In this document: positions 24,306-35,125 of the stretch, one piece after another
How the letters are laid out: the number at the start of each line of letters is the position of its first letter
How positions within the stretch are numbered: the first letter of the stretch is position 1
DNA from: Symsagittifera roscoffensis
Lineage: Eukaryota > Xenacoelomorpha > Acoela > Convolutidae
Direction of reading: 5' to 3'
Length of the DNA: 64,000 nucleotides
Assembly (NCBI RefSeq): GCF_963678635.1
Contig: NC_087070.1
Location: forward strand, 4,744,539 to 4,808,538
Made by a program: the position numbers and the translations under genes
Notes under the pieces: generated by a model
The model's input: the letters and a program-made list of their open reading frames with translations, nothing else
The model's database searches: none
What the model was told of the DNA's origin: nothing

Positions 24306-26258
24306 GAATGATGTTTGATACTAATTTTAAGTCATCATAATAATAATTCTTCAACGATTGTGCAGCTAACCATTTGTCCTGATGTGCTTAGATATAGGTT
24401 CACACTAAATTGAAAAAATAGTAATGAAAAACAGCAACTAGCCTGAATACATTCATCTGCACTTCATTAAAAAATTCGAAGTGTCCAATAGCCAGTAATC
24501 CAATTGGGTAGACAAAATTCCCTGTTAGCTCGTGCGCTCGTGAGTTTCTACGATTATTGCAGAAGCTCGCTTTCTCCGCCGCTTTACTCTGCATCGTACG
24601 AAGTGTAAGCGGGATTTTGTTCTGCCGATGATACTCAGCAACGAAGCAGCGTTCAAAGCGTTTATCGTCTTCATAATTACAAATTTTCAGAAAGAAGCGT
24701 TTGTGTTTGAGAAGATTGGCTGGATGTGGCAAGTACGATTAACACTTAATCGGTGCGTACTTCACTATTTTTTGAGGACAATTTTATCAATCCTGCGGAT
24801 TCTCCAGCCGCTATCATGAGACGTTTATTGATGGACAGTAGACTAAACTTGGTCCACACAATCATAGAATTGGTCCTGGGTCCATCCTTGAACGTCTACA
24901 GCAAGCATTTTGCAATTGGCGAAGATGTTTATTACTTCAAGTTTTTGATCACCTTAAAGTCGTAGAGACAGTTTCTTCTTTGTTCCGACTCATCGAATTT
25001 TTGTGACGCTCTACCACGTGTTCCCAAATGACTCAAAGTGACTTATCCTCCATTCACATTGACCACAGTTGTATACGGTTTTGACGGCATCGATCTTGTG
25101 AACAGCCATTAGATGTTTTTGAGGCTTCGTCACTTGCCCAGTTTTTTTTGGCAGAGATTTCAAAGTACAACTTTCGTTGACATTGCGAAGTTGTTTTTTG
25201 ATATATTTGAAATTTCGGAAAGCAAGGTTTATAGTTCAAATAAAGCAGATACTGTTTTACAAGTCAAAAAGGTCTTAATGTTTTCCCGTTTGCTTTACGA
25301 CTGCTATTAAAGCTGTTTAGATTTTCAAATTTTTTCGATCATTTCTTAATTGACAAACTAGGAGTGGCTTCCTTAGATAAAGCTTAGAATAATAAAGTCG
25401 AGAGATTGCACCCAAATTGCACGCACTTACATCAAAGAAATCAGCTTGAGCTCATTTTATAAGCTTATAAATAGTCTCATAAACATACCAAAAATTCAGA
25501 ATTAACGATGAGGCTCCTACAAAAATTTTGTAGCATCAAACAATTCATCGGCACTCAATTCAAAAGACCTCACCCGAGTAGGCCTAAGCCCAATAGTGTG
25601 AAATGAAAGCCTTGCACAGAATGTGGTTAATCAACAATTGAACTGTAAACATAGCTGTGACTAGTAACGGAAGGAAGCGACTCCAAGGTGATCATTGAAA
25701 GGCGTTAGTGTAAATGATAGGCGGTTTTGACGAAGAATTTTAAAAAAATGAGCAAATTTGAAAACAAAAATTTTTGATTAAATTGCAAATTGTAGTGCGT
25801 TTTGCTGTAACTGATAAACTTGATAGTTTTGATTAATGAATCAAGCAAAGAACAAAAAAGTTGTTGTTTTTGTTTTCCAGCTATTGATGGACGTCATAGA
25901 AGTGATAAAGCACGACATCAAATTTTTTTCAAAAGATAAATATTAGGAAATTCCTATACCAAACTTCTAAAAATCGAAAAAAAACAAACAGGTCAATTTT
26001 TTTTATTTTTTAAGTTTTTGTTGAGATTTTTTCGGCGTATATGTTCACTGGTTCAGGTAACTGTTAGATCCTTTGCAGTGTTTCAGCTTTTGTTTTTACA
26101 TGTAGATAGTTTCCGTTGCAGGATGTGGGGGACCTCGACTCAGTGGATTTGCAGTCTTTTCAAAAACCACCAAACATCTTTCGAAACATGGCCACCTAGA
26201 CATGAAAACGGTAGCTACGCCTTGTTTTTGACCCCGCTGAGTCTGAAAAAATTAGTTT
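24303..26258. repeat. Tandem duplication in the Polinton, copy 2 (1.95 kb)
   Basis: Second copy of 22,351-24,305. It ends at 26,258, where the sequence departs from copy 1 (ATTAGTTTCATCC instead of ATTAGTTTGAATG). Since the sequence upstream of copy 1 continues into polB, copy 1 is the one joined to the rest of the gene, while copy 2 is joined to the upstream flank. Confidence 0.95.
24400..24736 (-). pseudogene. polB: Duplicated polB N-terminal fragment
   Basis: Encodes the same amino-acid block as 22,448-22,784 (about 110 codons, the conserved N-terminal domain of the Polinton polymerase), identical at the protein level. It is cut from the rest of the gene by the tandem duplication: downstream of it lies copy-1 material, not the exonuclease domain. 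It is therefore a gene fragment with no independent function. Confidence 0.9.
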
Positions 26259-27690
26259 CATCCATTTCTGAGCTCATCTTCATAGCGAACGACACTTAGC
26301 CAACTTCGAATATCTCAAAAGGAACTTCGAATATCTCAAAAATTACATCACAAAAAGCCTTGTATCGAGTTCCTGCGGATTTCAACAGCCATAATACTTT
26401 TCTTGCAACAGTATGAGAAAAACTTGTAGTTCAAAAAATCAATTTTTTATAGTTTTTTGACAAAAATAAAAAAAAATTGACACTTTTTTTCTTGTTTTGG
26501 GTTTGAATAGAAATAGAATGTTGAGTGTTGCATATACTGGCCAAATTTCATAAGCTTAATTGGTCACCTACTAGTTTTCAAAATCAGATGGTTAATTTTG
26601 ATACAAGTATTTGTTTTTAAATAAAACTTTGAGATTCTTTTTTTTTGAAAAACAAAAATAAACTTTTTTGTTTGACTTTTTGTTCTTTCGAAGATTTCTA
26701 AGAAAAAAACAAAAGCAAACCTAAAATAATAAAAAAAAATCAGAAACAGAACAGAAACAAAGATTAAGCCGCAATGCTTTGAAAAAAGACATATCAAACT
26801 AAATCAAGAACCTCCAAACTGATGCACTCTTGGTGGAAACAAAGTTTTTCAGTTTTCAGAGATCTCTAAATTGCAGTTTGCGTTTTTCCGGCGCATAGCA
26901 AGCATTGATAGGTTGCGTCTCAGGTACCAGGTTTGTTGCAGTAAGAGTTTGACTGCTGGAAGAAGAAAAAGAAGAAGAAGAAGAAGAAGAAGAACAAGGA
27001 GAAACCTGCTGCGGCTGTTAAATGGTTGAAAACAATCCGGTTTTCTTGGGGTTTTGGGCGTCTGCTGGTCGGCATCTTTTTCTGTTGAATCTGGTGATTC
27101 AATCGACTCAAAATTCCAGTAGGATTCTCGCTCTGTTAAGAGCCAAATGGATTCTTCCTGGTTTTCAAAGAAAGGGATCGGTTGACACTCGTAGTCAAAC
27201 AGTGTTTTTCTCGGTGGACGATCACTGCAAGTAGGGTCTCGAATATCAGTGCGCTCCAGCGCAGGATAGGTTTCAGTCACAAAAAACTCTCTGTGGTCTG
27301 TTTTCTACTTTAAATGAAGATACCAGTTTGATCTAGCAAATAATTGGGTAACATCATGTAGTTTTTAGTGACTCATTTGTCGAAATCTCTGCTTTCTGGA
27401 TTAAAGTCGTTCAAAGGACTTGCTTTTTGATGACGCATTTTCCTTTCCTGTTGAACCACTTCAATAGAATCTCTGCTATAGGTTTGCCTTAACTCTCTCA
27501 AGAGAAATAATTGAAACGATTTGCAGTGGAGTTACCATCGTTGAAATTTTTGTGCAGATTGATATTGAGAGATTGAATAAAAATAGTGAATAGACCTAGT
27601 TTGAACTACCACTTTTAGTTTTTTATTGCTGGTGTTCTAAGATTTTGGCAATTACCATAAACCTGGGTTTGTGAATTTTTGTTATGTTTT
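26259..27690. other. Polinton interior with a GAA microsatellite, no recognised gene
   Basis: A GAA/TTC tract lies at about 26,950-26,993. It falls inside a minus-strand open frame (26,849-27,280, beginning with GTG, no ATG) whose upstream half has protein-like composition rich in Glu, Pro, Ser and Thr, while its C-terminal part is the translated microsatellite (poly-Leu). I do not recognise it. Remaining sequence is very AT-rich. Confidence 0.4.
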
Positions 27691-27691
27691 C

Positions 27692-28500
27692 AGGGCTCAT
27701 GCAATTAAAAGTAGAAATGTGGAGGCTGTGAAGACCTATACTTCAAAGAAACAGCATGAGGCCTTTTCTATGATATCCTCAGCACAAATTGTCATGAAGT
27801 TTTACACTTCAAACAGATAAAGTGCATGCCCTCAAGGTAAACACGTTAAATTTTATGAGCTAATAGGGGAACCGTCCAGACAGATTTGATATGTATAACT
27901 AAAACTCCAACTGCAAACAAAATAAATTTCCAACTGCAAACAAACTAAAAATCACCGCTGAAGCTTAAGGAACACCGTAAAAAAAATTGCCCGAGTTTAG
28001 CTACTCACCAGCTGGATGAATCATTCATAAACTGTCTCTTGACTGATACGGCTAAATACAATTACCGCTACCCAACTATGTACACGCTTGAAAGTGATAC
28101 TGACTTTTTTGATGATTTTCGTGATGTTTCTTCGGGACACAAACGTATTTTCAGAGCTGGAACAAAAACATTTGAAAAAACAGGTACCTATATTACACTA
28201 AAATTGTATAAAAAATGAGAAATAACTGTTCAAAATGAATCAAGCAGTTACTTTGACGACGAAAGAATTTGGTTGCATAGCAGATAATTCATCAAAAGTG
28301 AAAAACCGATCAAAGCCCCAACCGGTGAAAAGATTACAACTCCACAACAGGAAACGAAAAACTACAAAAAAGACGATAAAAGCAAACCGATGAAAATACT
28401 CCGAAAAACACTACAACAGTGAAAACGGAGACAGTGAAAAAAATTATTCTAACAAAAATTGTCGAGTGGCTTGAATATATTGAAAAATACCAGTTTTATT
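27692..28500 (+). pseudogene. Possible plus-strand, intron-containing cargo gene remnant
   Basis: This is the only part of the Polinton where coding-like sequence is on the plus strand. Three segments look like exons. About 27,692-27,837 is preceded by a T-rich tract ending in TTTTCAG and followed by AAGGTAAAC. About 28,000-28,182 encodes a Tyr/Asp/Phe-rich stretch (for example DTDFFDDFRDV) and ends at AACAGGTACCT. About 28,240-28,500 encodes a Lys/Thr/Pro-rich stretch. Frames contain stops and I recognise no family. It could be captured host or cargo sequence, a Polinton gene on the opposite strand, or chance. Exon limits are inference from splice-like signals. Confidence 0.3.
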
Positions 28501-29304
28501 AATTAATTATCAAAATGGTTGAAGCAATGTATGCACAATCGCCGGAATACTTTACAAATTTTTGGAAAAACTTAAGGTTTGTTTTTCTGAACATTGAAAA
28601 CGACCTCTCTTACTTTTTTTCTAATATAAATTTTGCATTTGTAGTCCAATCAAATTAGAATAATTTTTGTTCTCAACCTCTTGCCAATGGTCAGCCATTT
28701 CCAGTTACAAAAGATTGCAATGAGCAGACAACAAAATGACCTTCACATCTTTTATTGTGCCTTGCCTTCTTTCTTCCTTTAAATATTTGATAATGGGTGC
28801 AGCAAATATCATCTACCAGGATCTCGATGGGAAAAATGAATGTGGTTGTCAACTACATTTCGACTAACAACTTTGACACTGCCGGAGTTTCCTTGCGAAA
28901 GTGATTGCCGAAGATTTGCTTTGCATCACAGACTCGATCCATTTAAACTCAAACTGACCTAAAAACTAATTTAATTATTGAGCATTGTTTTGAATATTGA
29001 ATGGGGATAATACTGCTGAGTTTTCAAAAATCATTGATATTGTTTTGAGTAGGTATGGTCTTTCAGAGATTGATTCAAATGTTTTGTTAGTTAAATTTAT
29101 GTTGGTAAAAATTTTAATTTTGGAGAATGGTTTTCAGAGCCTTGGATAATACTAGCGGTATGTGTTCCAGCAAACGAAAACCTGATTAAAAATAAATCAA
29201 TTACAGATCATTAAAGAAAGACATCAGTATCACAAAGTTAAAACAACATATGCTTGGCAAAGAACGTCATGTCATGGTCGTTAACCTTGAAACCTATAGA
29301 AAAT
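28501..29304. other. Polinton interior, nothing recognised
   Basis: AT-rich sequence with short frames only. This is where the missing C-terminal half of the major capsid gene might have been displaced, but no fragment of it was identified here. Confidence 0.4.
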
Positions 29305-29626
29305 TTAGACGAAATTACAACATGAGCAACATAAATACCCACACAAGACCGAGTTAGCTAATTGGTCTGGCTTATTCATCAGTGTTTGGTTTCCCTCATG
29401 AAAAGAATGTCTCATATTTTTGTAGACATTAGGATAGTTGTATAGACTTTGTCCTAGCGGATCTGCAAAAAAAGATTTGACCACCAGCTTGAGTAAACAG
29501 TAACCAATGAGTTCCTGGCTGGTCTGAGTTTGATGCATTCACTATCATGAAAGTATTGTCGCGTTTCATTATTGTATTAAACGCTAAGTCAGCTGAAACT
29601 TTTGATAATGAAATGGGTTTGTTCGG
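29305..29626 (-). pseudogene. Adenain-like cysteine protease (Polinton), broken
   Basis: Polinton proteases resemble the adenovirus maturation protease and would cleave capsid precursors. The minus strand shows a first segment with the catalytic His in a PGTHW motif (codons at about 29,503-29,514), then after a frameshift a second segment with ADPLGQSL (the acidic residue, about 29,451-29,466) and NSVLCGYLC (nucleophile Cys, about 29,335-29,345). The His, acidic residue and Cys are in the family order and spacing. The frame opens after a TAA near 29,627. A frameshift separates the His and Cys segments, so no full enzyme can be made. It directly follows the truncated major capsid frame, overlapping its tail by about 40 bases. 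Confidence 0.88.
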
Positions 29627-30465
29627 TTAGCTCCCAGGTAAGCTGTATTTGAGCTCATTGCCAGAATCATTCGACGAACTGGTTTTTTTGCGAAAACGTC
29701 TTCTTGTTGCCAGCTTTGCACAACAGTTGGGTCGAAAAAATGGTTACTGTCATTTTGCGCACATATAGGTTAGCCTCTTTGATTTGAACTTGGTATTGTT
29801 TATCTCGATGCTCGGACATTATCTTAAAGTCATAAGAAGATCGTCTCAGAGAAAGTCTTTTTGTAACACCAATGATAAGATGTTTGTCACATGATAAAAA
29901 AACACTAGCAATTCTACCAAAAAAAGGGATTTCGCTTGGTGCAGCTACGGTTCGCTTACGTTCCGCGACATCTTCAGCTCGCCCAATAGCACCATCAATA
30001 CAAGATGGATTATCTTCATAATAATAACCTTGACAAGAAAGCCATTTTTTCTCTGCATCATTACCGTGTGAAACTTCGGTCTCAGTGAAACTCCTATCGG
30101 CAAAATTGGCCTTAGTTGTTGAAATGTTTTCTTCATTCAGGGCATTCGGAGACTAATGATGAAAATGGATTATTAACCAAAGATGGGGTGTCTCGTTGTG
30201 CTGCCTCTGTAGCATGAGTTCGCAGTAGAGCACCATTATTTTGATTTTGAACAATGAGTTCTACAATATCAAAGCGATTCCTCTCTGGAGATCGATAAAA
30301 TTGGTTCCATCTCCTAAAACTTCAAATGCGAGCATAGACCATCAGGTGAATAAGATGGACCAATTTTTTTGAGTGAATGCATTTTCAAATGTAACGAGTA
30401 GAGGAGGCTTCTAAAAAATCTAATGAGCTGTGAGTTACATCAGTTGATAATAAATTAGAAATCAT
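29589..30465 (-). pseudogene. Major capsid protein (double jelly-roll), N-terminal half, broken
   Basis: The minus strand starts at an ATG (30,465) and, with a stop near 30,385 and frame changes, gives blocks typical of Polinton major capsid proteins: a GDGTNFIDLQR block (about 30,301-30,336), a RTHATEAAQRDTP block (30,190), a CQGYYYEDNP segment (about 30,007-30,036), and a YQVQIKEANLYVRKM segment (about 29,760-29,805), which belongs to the end of the first jelly roll and the linker. The protein would build the hexon-like capsid lattice. Only about 290 codons exist; family members are usually 450-650 residues, so the C-terminal jelly roll is missing, and the protease follows at once. This suggests an internal deletion in addition to point decay. 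Confidence 0.87.
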
Positions 30466-30498
30466 TACGTACTTTGGTGAAAAATTTGGAGCAACTTC

Positions 30499-30873
30499 TC
30501 AGTGGAGTTTGTTTCTTTGGAAAGAGAACTTTTGTTTTTCTTTTTTTTGTTTTTGTTGCCGTCCTCTTTTTCTGCTCATACGGGACTTGCTGCGTCCAGC
30601 TTCAACTTGCCTTTCGATTATGTTTTTCACTGTGTTTTTCAAGGTTTATTTCCGCATTTTCTTCCCGCTTGCTATTTCTATTATTTTTTGTGCCGCTTGA
30701 ACAAGTAGTTCTTTTCCAATAAGTTTTGCTGCCGGTACTATAAATTTCCGAGATAACGGAAGTGCTACTTGTCCAATACCCATATTCAGAGCACCGAAGC
30801 AACAACCCTGTTGTCTGTAATGTCCTGAGAAGTGAATATGGTCGCTTGATAATGATTGTACGTCTCCAGAATC
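30499..30873 (-). pseudogene. Polinton basic core-like protein (PX-type), nearly intact
   Basis: About 125 codons read in one minus-strand frame with a single internal stop (near 30,645). The first half is Gly/Gln-rich leading into a conserved ALPLSRK-type segment; the middle is an amphipathic Ala/Ile/Lys stretch (LVQAAQKIIEIASGKK); the C-terminus is strongly basic (KSRMSRKRGRQQKQKKK). Small proteins of this composition sit next to the capsid genes in Polintons and may bind packaged DNA; the role is inference. No ATG is visible at the start: the frame opens right after the penton stop. A T-rich plus-strand frame over the same bases is a shadow. Confidence 0.75.
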
Positions 30874-31733
30874 TTAATCAGAAAACTTTTGAAATTGTGA
30901 AGTCAAAACAACTTTTCCTTCTCCACCCGCAATTGGTGCAAGTCTACCGGTTTATGTTCGTAGGCTTACCGCAACGCTCTGGATGCTTTTAATGAGTAGT
31001 TTTTTATAATCTCAGTTTCTAAAAACTTTGCGATGATTTGGTTCAAGGATGCAAGCGTAACCGTTTTTCACACGTCTATTAGCATCAATGACTCTACGCA
31101 ACGGTGCTTTGGTGCCTTCCACAATCTGATAAAGAATTATGCCAAAGTAGATAAACATCATAGGGTTCCAGTACAGATATCAACAGCGTAGTCGGAGATG
31201 AGGTTTCGTGATGTGAGAGTGCTATGAATATGACTGGATTCCTAATAGCCGATATGGTAGCCTGTTCCATCTCTTATAACTTTGAAACCTAAAATAATAG
31301 GAAAACGTGGGCTCTCAAACGTAATGCTTTCCCAATAATACATCCATATTGAAAGACGTTTGGTAATGGGGTCGATGCTATAACTCAATTTATCAAGATC
31401 AATCTTCCGATTGATTTCGTTGAACAATTTCTCGATTTCGGCATATTCACCCTTTGTTAATTCAATTTTATCTTCATCATATGGTCTAGATATTTTATCT
31501 TTTGTTACTTAAAGGCTTGCTTTAACTTTGTCTTTTAGGTAGTACACCAGTTTGGTATCCGTAACACTGTTAATGTGACTGGGAAACGTTATTACTGTCA
31601 ATGCAACTCTCCCTTCACCTTGTCGATCGAAATTTTCGCTTGGTCGATTTTTAAAGCTCGCTAGCGAGTTGTCATGGAAATATTCATTGAGGCTGATGAC
31701 ACCAGTGTAATGGTAAATGAATCTTTTTTGCTC
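30874..31733 (-). pseudogene. Minor capsid (penton) protein of the Polinton, broken
   Basis: Follows the integrase stop in the same frame. Blocks seen in order on the minus strand: an N-terminal segment with NEYFHDNSLASFKNR (about 31,634-31,681) and a VALTVITFPSHINSV segment (about 31,565-31,610), both typical of the single jelly-roll penton homologue; a middle segment with PITKRLSIW and IILGF (31,242-31,500); and a C-terminal part with YQIVEGTKAPLRRVI (about 31,090-31,140) and a GKVVLTSQFQKF ending. In Polintons this protein occupies capsid vertices. In-frame stops near 31,515 and 31,241 and at least one frameshift disrupt it. Length (about 285 codons) is near that expected, so it decayed by small mutations rather than truncation. 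Confidence 0.85.
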
Positions 31734-32623
31734 CTAAAGAAGCAGATTTTGTTCAGTTTGATCCTTCTTTTTCCTGATTACTTCAAGCTCATAAAATTTA
31801 CCCTCTATTGGTTCCTTATCAGCGTCGATGAGGTTATAAGTTATTAGGTTTCTTGTTGGGATGTCAATTGTTTTTAAATTTTCGTCAGTGAATGATTGTT
31901 TATATCTTTTTTGGAAAGAAATGTCAGTTTTTGCTATTCTAACAAAATCATCAACGTAGAGCTTTGGTCGCAAACTAGTTTCAGCGATTGTTCCACTCTT
32001 AATGAAATGAGACGTAGAACGCCATTTTTGGTAAATTTATTCGGGGCTAATTTGGTAACGCGGTTTTCTCTCGAGATAATTGTGTTATTAAATCTATAAG
32101 CTTATCCATGTAGGAGTAGGTCCATTTATCCTCCAAATACTTATAAATCAAACTCTTTAATGGTCGAAGCGGATTTTTTTACTCTGTGCCTCATATTTTT
32201 TGATGCTCTTTTCTCACATAAAATTTCGAATGACCCCTTGAACTCTGTGCCTTTATCTACCCTGGTTTTTTTGGCTGTTTTGTTTTTATCATTTGTTCGA
32301 ATGCTTCCGCAGTTGAGGTGGCTTACTTTGATTTCAATGGTTGTCCACGTACATAGCAGGGCAAGTAACCCACTGCAACCATAAGATATTTAATGTTTTT
32401 GTTGTAATCTGCAAGTTTATCACATACGCAAGTCGATTGACCATTTTTGTCTGTGTCATTAACTATCATTTCGAAGCGTTGTGTTTTGCGACGAGCTTTT
32501 CGACATTTTGTATATGCAGGCTCTGTATGTAAAAAAGTTTCACTTTACTGCAAAAAATTTTTGATTCCTCTTTTCATTTCCTTACGTTGCCATACATTGC
32601 TGGAACTTTACTCGTAAAACTAG
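31734..32623 (-). pseudogene. Retroviral-type integrase (Polinton), broken
   Basis: Would insert the element into the host genome. The minus strand carries an N-terminal segment with the EPAYTKCRKARRK motif (about 32,490-32,530), a core segment with YNKNIKYLMVAV (about 32,375-32,410), a QPLKSK block, the second catalytic-Asp motif DKGTEF (about 32,241-32,258), and the C-terminal SH3-like domain in a clean frame (31,734-31,973; YVDDFVRIAK through PIEGKFYELE). The residue expected to be the first catalytic Asp is not clear in the decayed core start, and the Glu region is disrupted by stops at about 32,123-32,155. Several frame changes occur. The penton gene follows directly in the same frame. 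The wording of the core is closer to Polinton integrases than to the gypsy integrase at 62.3 kb. Confidence 0.9.
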
Positions 32624-32884
32624 TTTGCTATAGCTTTTCTTCAGCTGTAATTTTGTAATCTTGTCGTTGTTTTGTTTTCATCTTGGTCTTCTCTGTCGAT
32701 GCAGAATCTGAACCGTTATCGGGCGTTCCATACGATTCAGAGTCTTCTTCTTCTGCTCCCTCTTCTCATTTGGTTTTTGCACTGCCCGTTCTCTTTCACT
32801 GTCTCGAACATTCCTTCTGAATCTGCGTCATTTAATGCTTTTTGAGCTGGAACTTGTTCACCATAATAGCTCGATTCTTTTCAT
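32624..32884 (-). pseudogene. Small acidic Polinton ORF, unrecognised
   Basis: Starts at an ATG (32,884) that overlaps the end of the preceding small ORF, as is common in compact viral-type genomes. The product begins MKESSYYGEQVP and, after one frame change near 32,760, continues into an acidic stretch (EEGAEEEDSES) and a Lys-rich tail. It ends just before the integrase. No family recognised. The composition suggests a genuine small gene between the ATPase-side accessory gene and the integrase. Confidence 0.45.
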
Positions 32885-33111
32885 AACTCGTTTTTTGATT
32901 GATTAAAATGTTGTCGGCCCTTTTGAATTTATTGAGGTTTGGGATACTGACAGGCACATTGCCGTTGATTTCCGTTGACTACAATAAGCAAGCATTCACA
33001 AACAACTGATATTATTTGACTTTTTGATGTTTTTTTTCTAATGAAGCCTCTTAGTTCAGTTGGGTTTAATTTTACCATAAGCTGCGGAATGAATAATGTT
33101 TTTGCGTTCAT
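32859..33111 (-). pseudogene. Small conserved Polinton accessory protein, broken
   Basis: Starts with an ATG at 33,111 (MNAKTLFIPQL...). A conserved core with VVCECLLIVVNGN (about 32,973-33,011) and, after a frameshift near 32,930, a Lys-rich C-terminal segment with FKRADNILI match, as I recall them, the short protein found in many animal Polintons with the pattern ECxLNxLNGN followed by a basic tail. Its function is not known to me. It lies directly downstream of the ATPase, the position expected. One frameshift is present; otherwise it is well preserved. Confidence 0.6.
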
Positions 33112-33183
33112 TTGTGATGGTTGTCACTTCTGCCTCAAATAATGGTAAATAATAAATTGACGGTCCAGGAAGTATTTTGTTTA

Positions 33184-33790
33184 ATTAGTATCTGAGACGG
33201 TCTGATAATCGGGGATCTGAATCTTTTCATAGATGTCCAAAGATGTCCTTTGTAACCAGTTCATACGCTTATCCTAAAAACTTACATGCATTAAGTTGCC
33301 TTCCGGTGTGATCCAATTGCTGAATATCACGAGGTGATTTGAATAAAATGATGTGAGATGAGTTCAAACTAATATTTCGCGATCATCGGCTTGTTGGAAT
33401 CAATTATTCTTAGCATAAATAGCATCTAAGCCCTTGTGTCTTCCTGCTGTTGCCAGTTGAAAGAATTCATTATCATTGTATTTTTCTTCGCATGAGTCAT
33501 CAAAAACTAACAGATTGTTTTCAATGTTTCTCAAACGATCAAATCCATCAAACTTCCCAAATTCTATTTGATTTCTGTGAGCGTTCAATTCGTCCCTAAC
33601 TATAGGTTGAATATCTTTGTAAAAAACGACACTCTTTCAAATTTGGTATAAAATGTTCTTCCTGTCAATAATTTGAAAATCAACTCTGTTTTTCCGGATC
33701 CCGAAGGTTCTACAACTGTGATAAACAGCCTTGTCGACGTATCAATATTTTTGTTCATATCATTTGTTTTGGCAGCACGTATCCAACTAA
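33184..33790 (-). pseudogene. FtsK/HerA-type genome-packaging ATPase (Polinton), broken
   Basis: Would pump the element's DNA into capsids. The minus strand shows Walker A as PSGSGKTEL (about 33,690-33,716; the usual first Gly is Glu), Walker B as LLVFDDS (about 33,495-33,516), a TAGRHKGLDAIY block, the ILFKSPRD segment (about 33,322-33,348), and the C-terminal DPRLSDRLRY block (about 33,184-33,215). All domains are in the right order and the length, about 200 codons, is near normal. Frameshifts near 33,600 and 33,390 and stops near 33,270 and 33,225 break it. It is preceded in the same frame by a small membrane-protein segment. Confidence 0.92.
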
Positions 33791-33849
33791 ACCAGACAAC
33801 ATTGAAAACCAAACGCAAGTTTTTCACAGCCTGTTTGCGTCCACGAAAG

Positions 33850-34030
33850 TTTATAGATATAAAAATCAAGTAAAACGAAAAAAAACCATTTGAGACCTAA
33901 AAATCACTTCTGATCTGGGGATCGTAACATTATTACAAAACTTCCAAAATTTTTGTTCAGTGTTTTTTTGATCATACACAAAATTGGTAACTATAGTCGC
34001 ATCAGGCTCATCAATTGCTAATTCAAACAT
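33850..34030 (-). pseudogene. Small single-pass membrane protein of the Polinton
   Basis: Begins with ATG at 34,030 (MFELAIDEPD...). A KFWKFCNN segment and an IPRSEVIF motif are followed by a hydrophobic span (about 33,850-33,880, FFSFYLIFISI). A short protein with an IPRSEV motif and one membrane span is, from memory, a recurrent but uncharacterised Polinton product. Here its frame runs on without a stop into the ATPase frame, probably by loss of its own end. Role unknown. Confidence 0.5.
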
Positions 34031-34141
34031 TCAGCCGTTCAATTTAATTTTCTCGATCTGGTTCTCTCTGACTCTCCATCTATTACACTCGTTTCTTAAT
34101 GAGAAAGAAAATGTTTTTTTTTGTCATAAAGTGTGTATTAT

Positions 34142-34642
34142 CTATACTTCTGAGCAATGAAAAATCTCATATGGAGTATAAATTATGATGTCATTATTGC
34201 CATGCATTTCCACAACTTGATTTGCTGGCACATATTCAGCTTTTGCATGAAAGAAAACCTTCTTTACAGAGTTCTCTTTTACTAATTTCTGATCTTCCTC
34301 AGATAGGTCATTGCTGTATAAATCCATTTGAATTCCGGGTTTACGTTTGGGTACTAAGACTAGCCTGGAAAGACATACTCCTCGTTTGTTGGCTAATATT
34401 TTGAGAATACTTGTATTGTTGAAAACAGGTGAATTGGTCAATCTACGGAAAAGAATTTCTTAAAATTATCATTTCTTCTCCTGATAGTGTAACTTGTTCT
34501 TTTGTTGCACAAAATGACCTCGGCAATTAGTTTGTTCTGTTCTGGCCAAATTTATTTTGATATCACTTTCTGGTGTTATCCAAGCCAAAAACACTAAATT
34601 TGGAGATAGGTCCGCTTTTGCTAGTCTCTCGTGGTTACTCAT
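34142..34642 (-). pseudogene. Unrecognised Polinton ORF (right-end gene 3)
   Basis: Starts with ATG at 34,642 (MSNHERLAKADLSPN) and gives about 50 clean codons, then a frameshift near 34,470-34,440 and a further 98-codon open segment down to 34,142 containing KILANKRGV, LVLVPKRKPG and IIIYTPYEIF. Composition is normal for protein and the position between the upstream ORF and the ATPase is consistent with a structural or regulatory gene. I recognise no domain. Confidence 0.5.
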
Positions 34643-34752
34643 TTTTCAGCCAATCCAAAAAGACCTTGTTTTTTTTTTCAGGGCGCAGTGATTCCTGGAG
34701 TTGAAATGATGTAAATGTCTTTTGCGAGATGCATAAATCATGAAATGTGAGT

Positions 34753-35125
34753 TTAAATTTCTTGGGCAGCCCAATTCATCAAGATTCTCAATTTCTCATC
34801 CAAGTACTTCGCAAGAAACTCAGTCTTCTCTTTTGCTTTGGCGTAAATTACAGCGTTAGAATTTCTCAAAACAAAACTTTGAATAATCAGCTTGATGTTT
34901 AAAATAAAAAATCTCGGCTTTCCCATTGATTTCTCTGCAAGTAATTTGTTAACCAGTTGTACGCTTTTTGTTCAGCTTTTGGCATTGAATTAAAAAAAGA
35001 CTGGAGGTAGAAAAATAGAGAGTCGCTATAATCAGAAGTTGTAATGGCTAATTTTTCAACAATTAGGGTACTTTTTTATAGAAAAATCCTTCCAAATCTA
35101 TTACGACTGATCGTTCACTCAACAT
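34753..35125 (-). pseudogene. Polinton ORF (right-end gene 2), possibly RNase H-fold nuclease-like
   Basis: Starts with ATG at 35,125, overlapping the stop of the preceding ORF (ATGTTGA arrangement), and ends at a TAA (34,753). With two frameshifts, segments contain VVIDLEGFFYKK (start), an LTNYLQRNQWES block (about 34,940) and an AKAKEKTEFLAKYL block (about 34,802-34,843). The order of an Asp-x-Glu near the N-terminus, a mid-protein block and a C-terminal AKEK-type block recalls a protein seen in some invertebrate Polintons that I would guess has an RNase H-like exonuclease fold. That assignment is inference and weak. Confidence 0.45.

Noticed and set aside
26920-27111. Frame with poly-Phe or poly-Leu near 27 kb
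   Set aside because: Homopolymer residues are a translated GAA/TTC microsatellite, not a signal or membrane segment.
30474-30722. Hydrophobic plus-strand frames near 30.5 kb
   Set aside because: They are the complement of the Lys/Arg-rich core-like Polinton gene on the minus strand.
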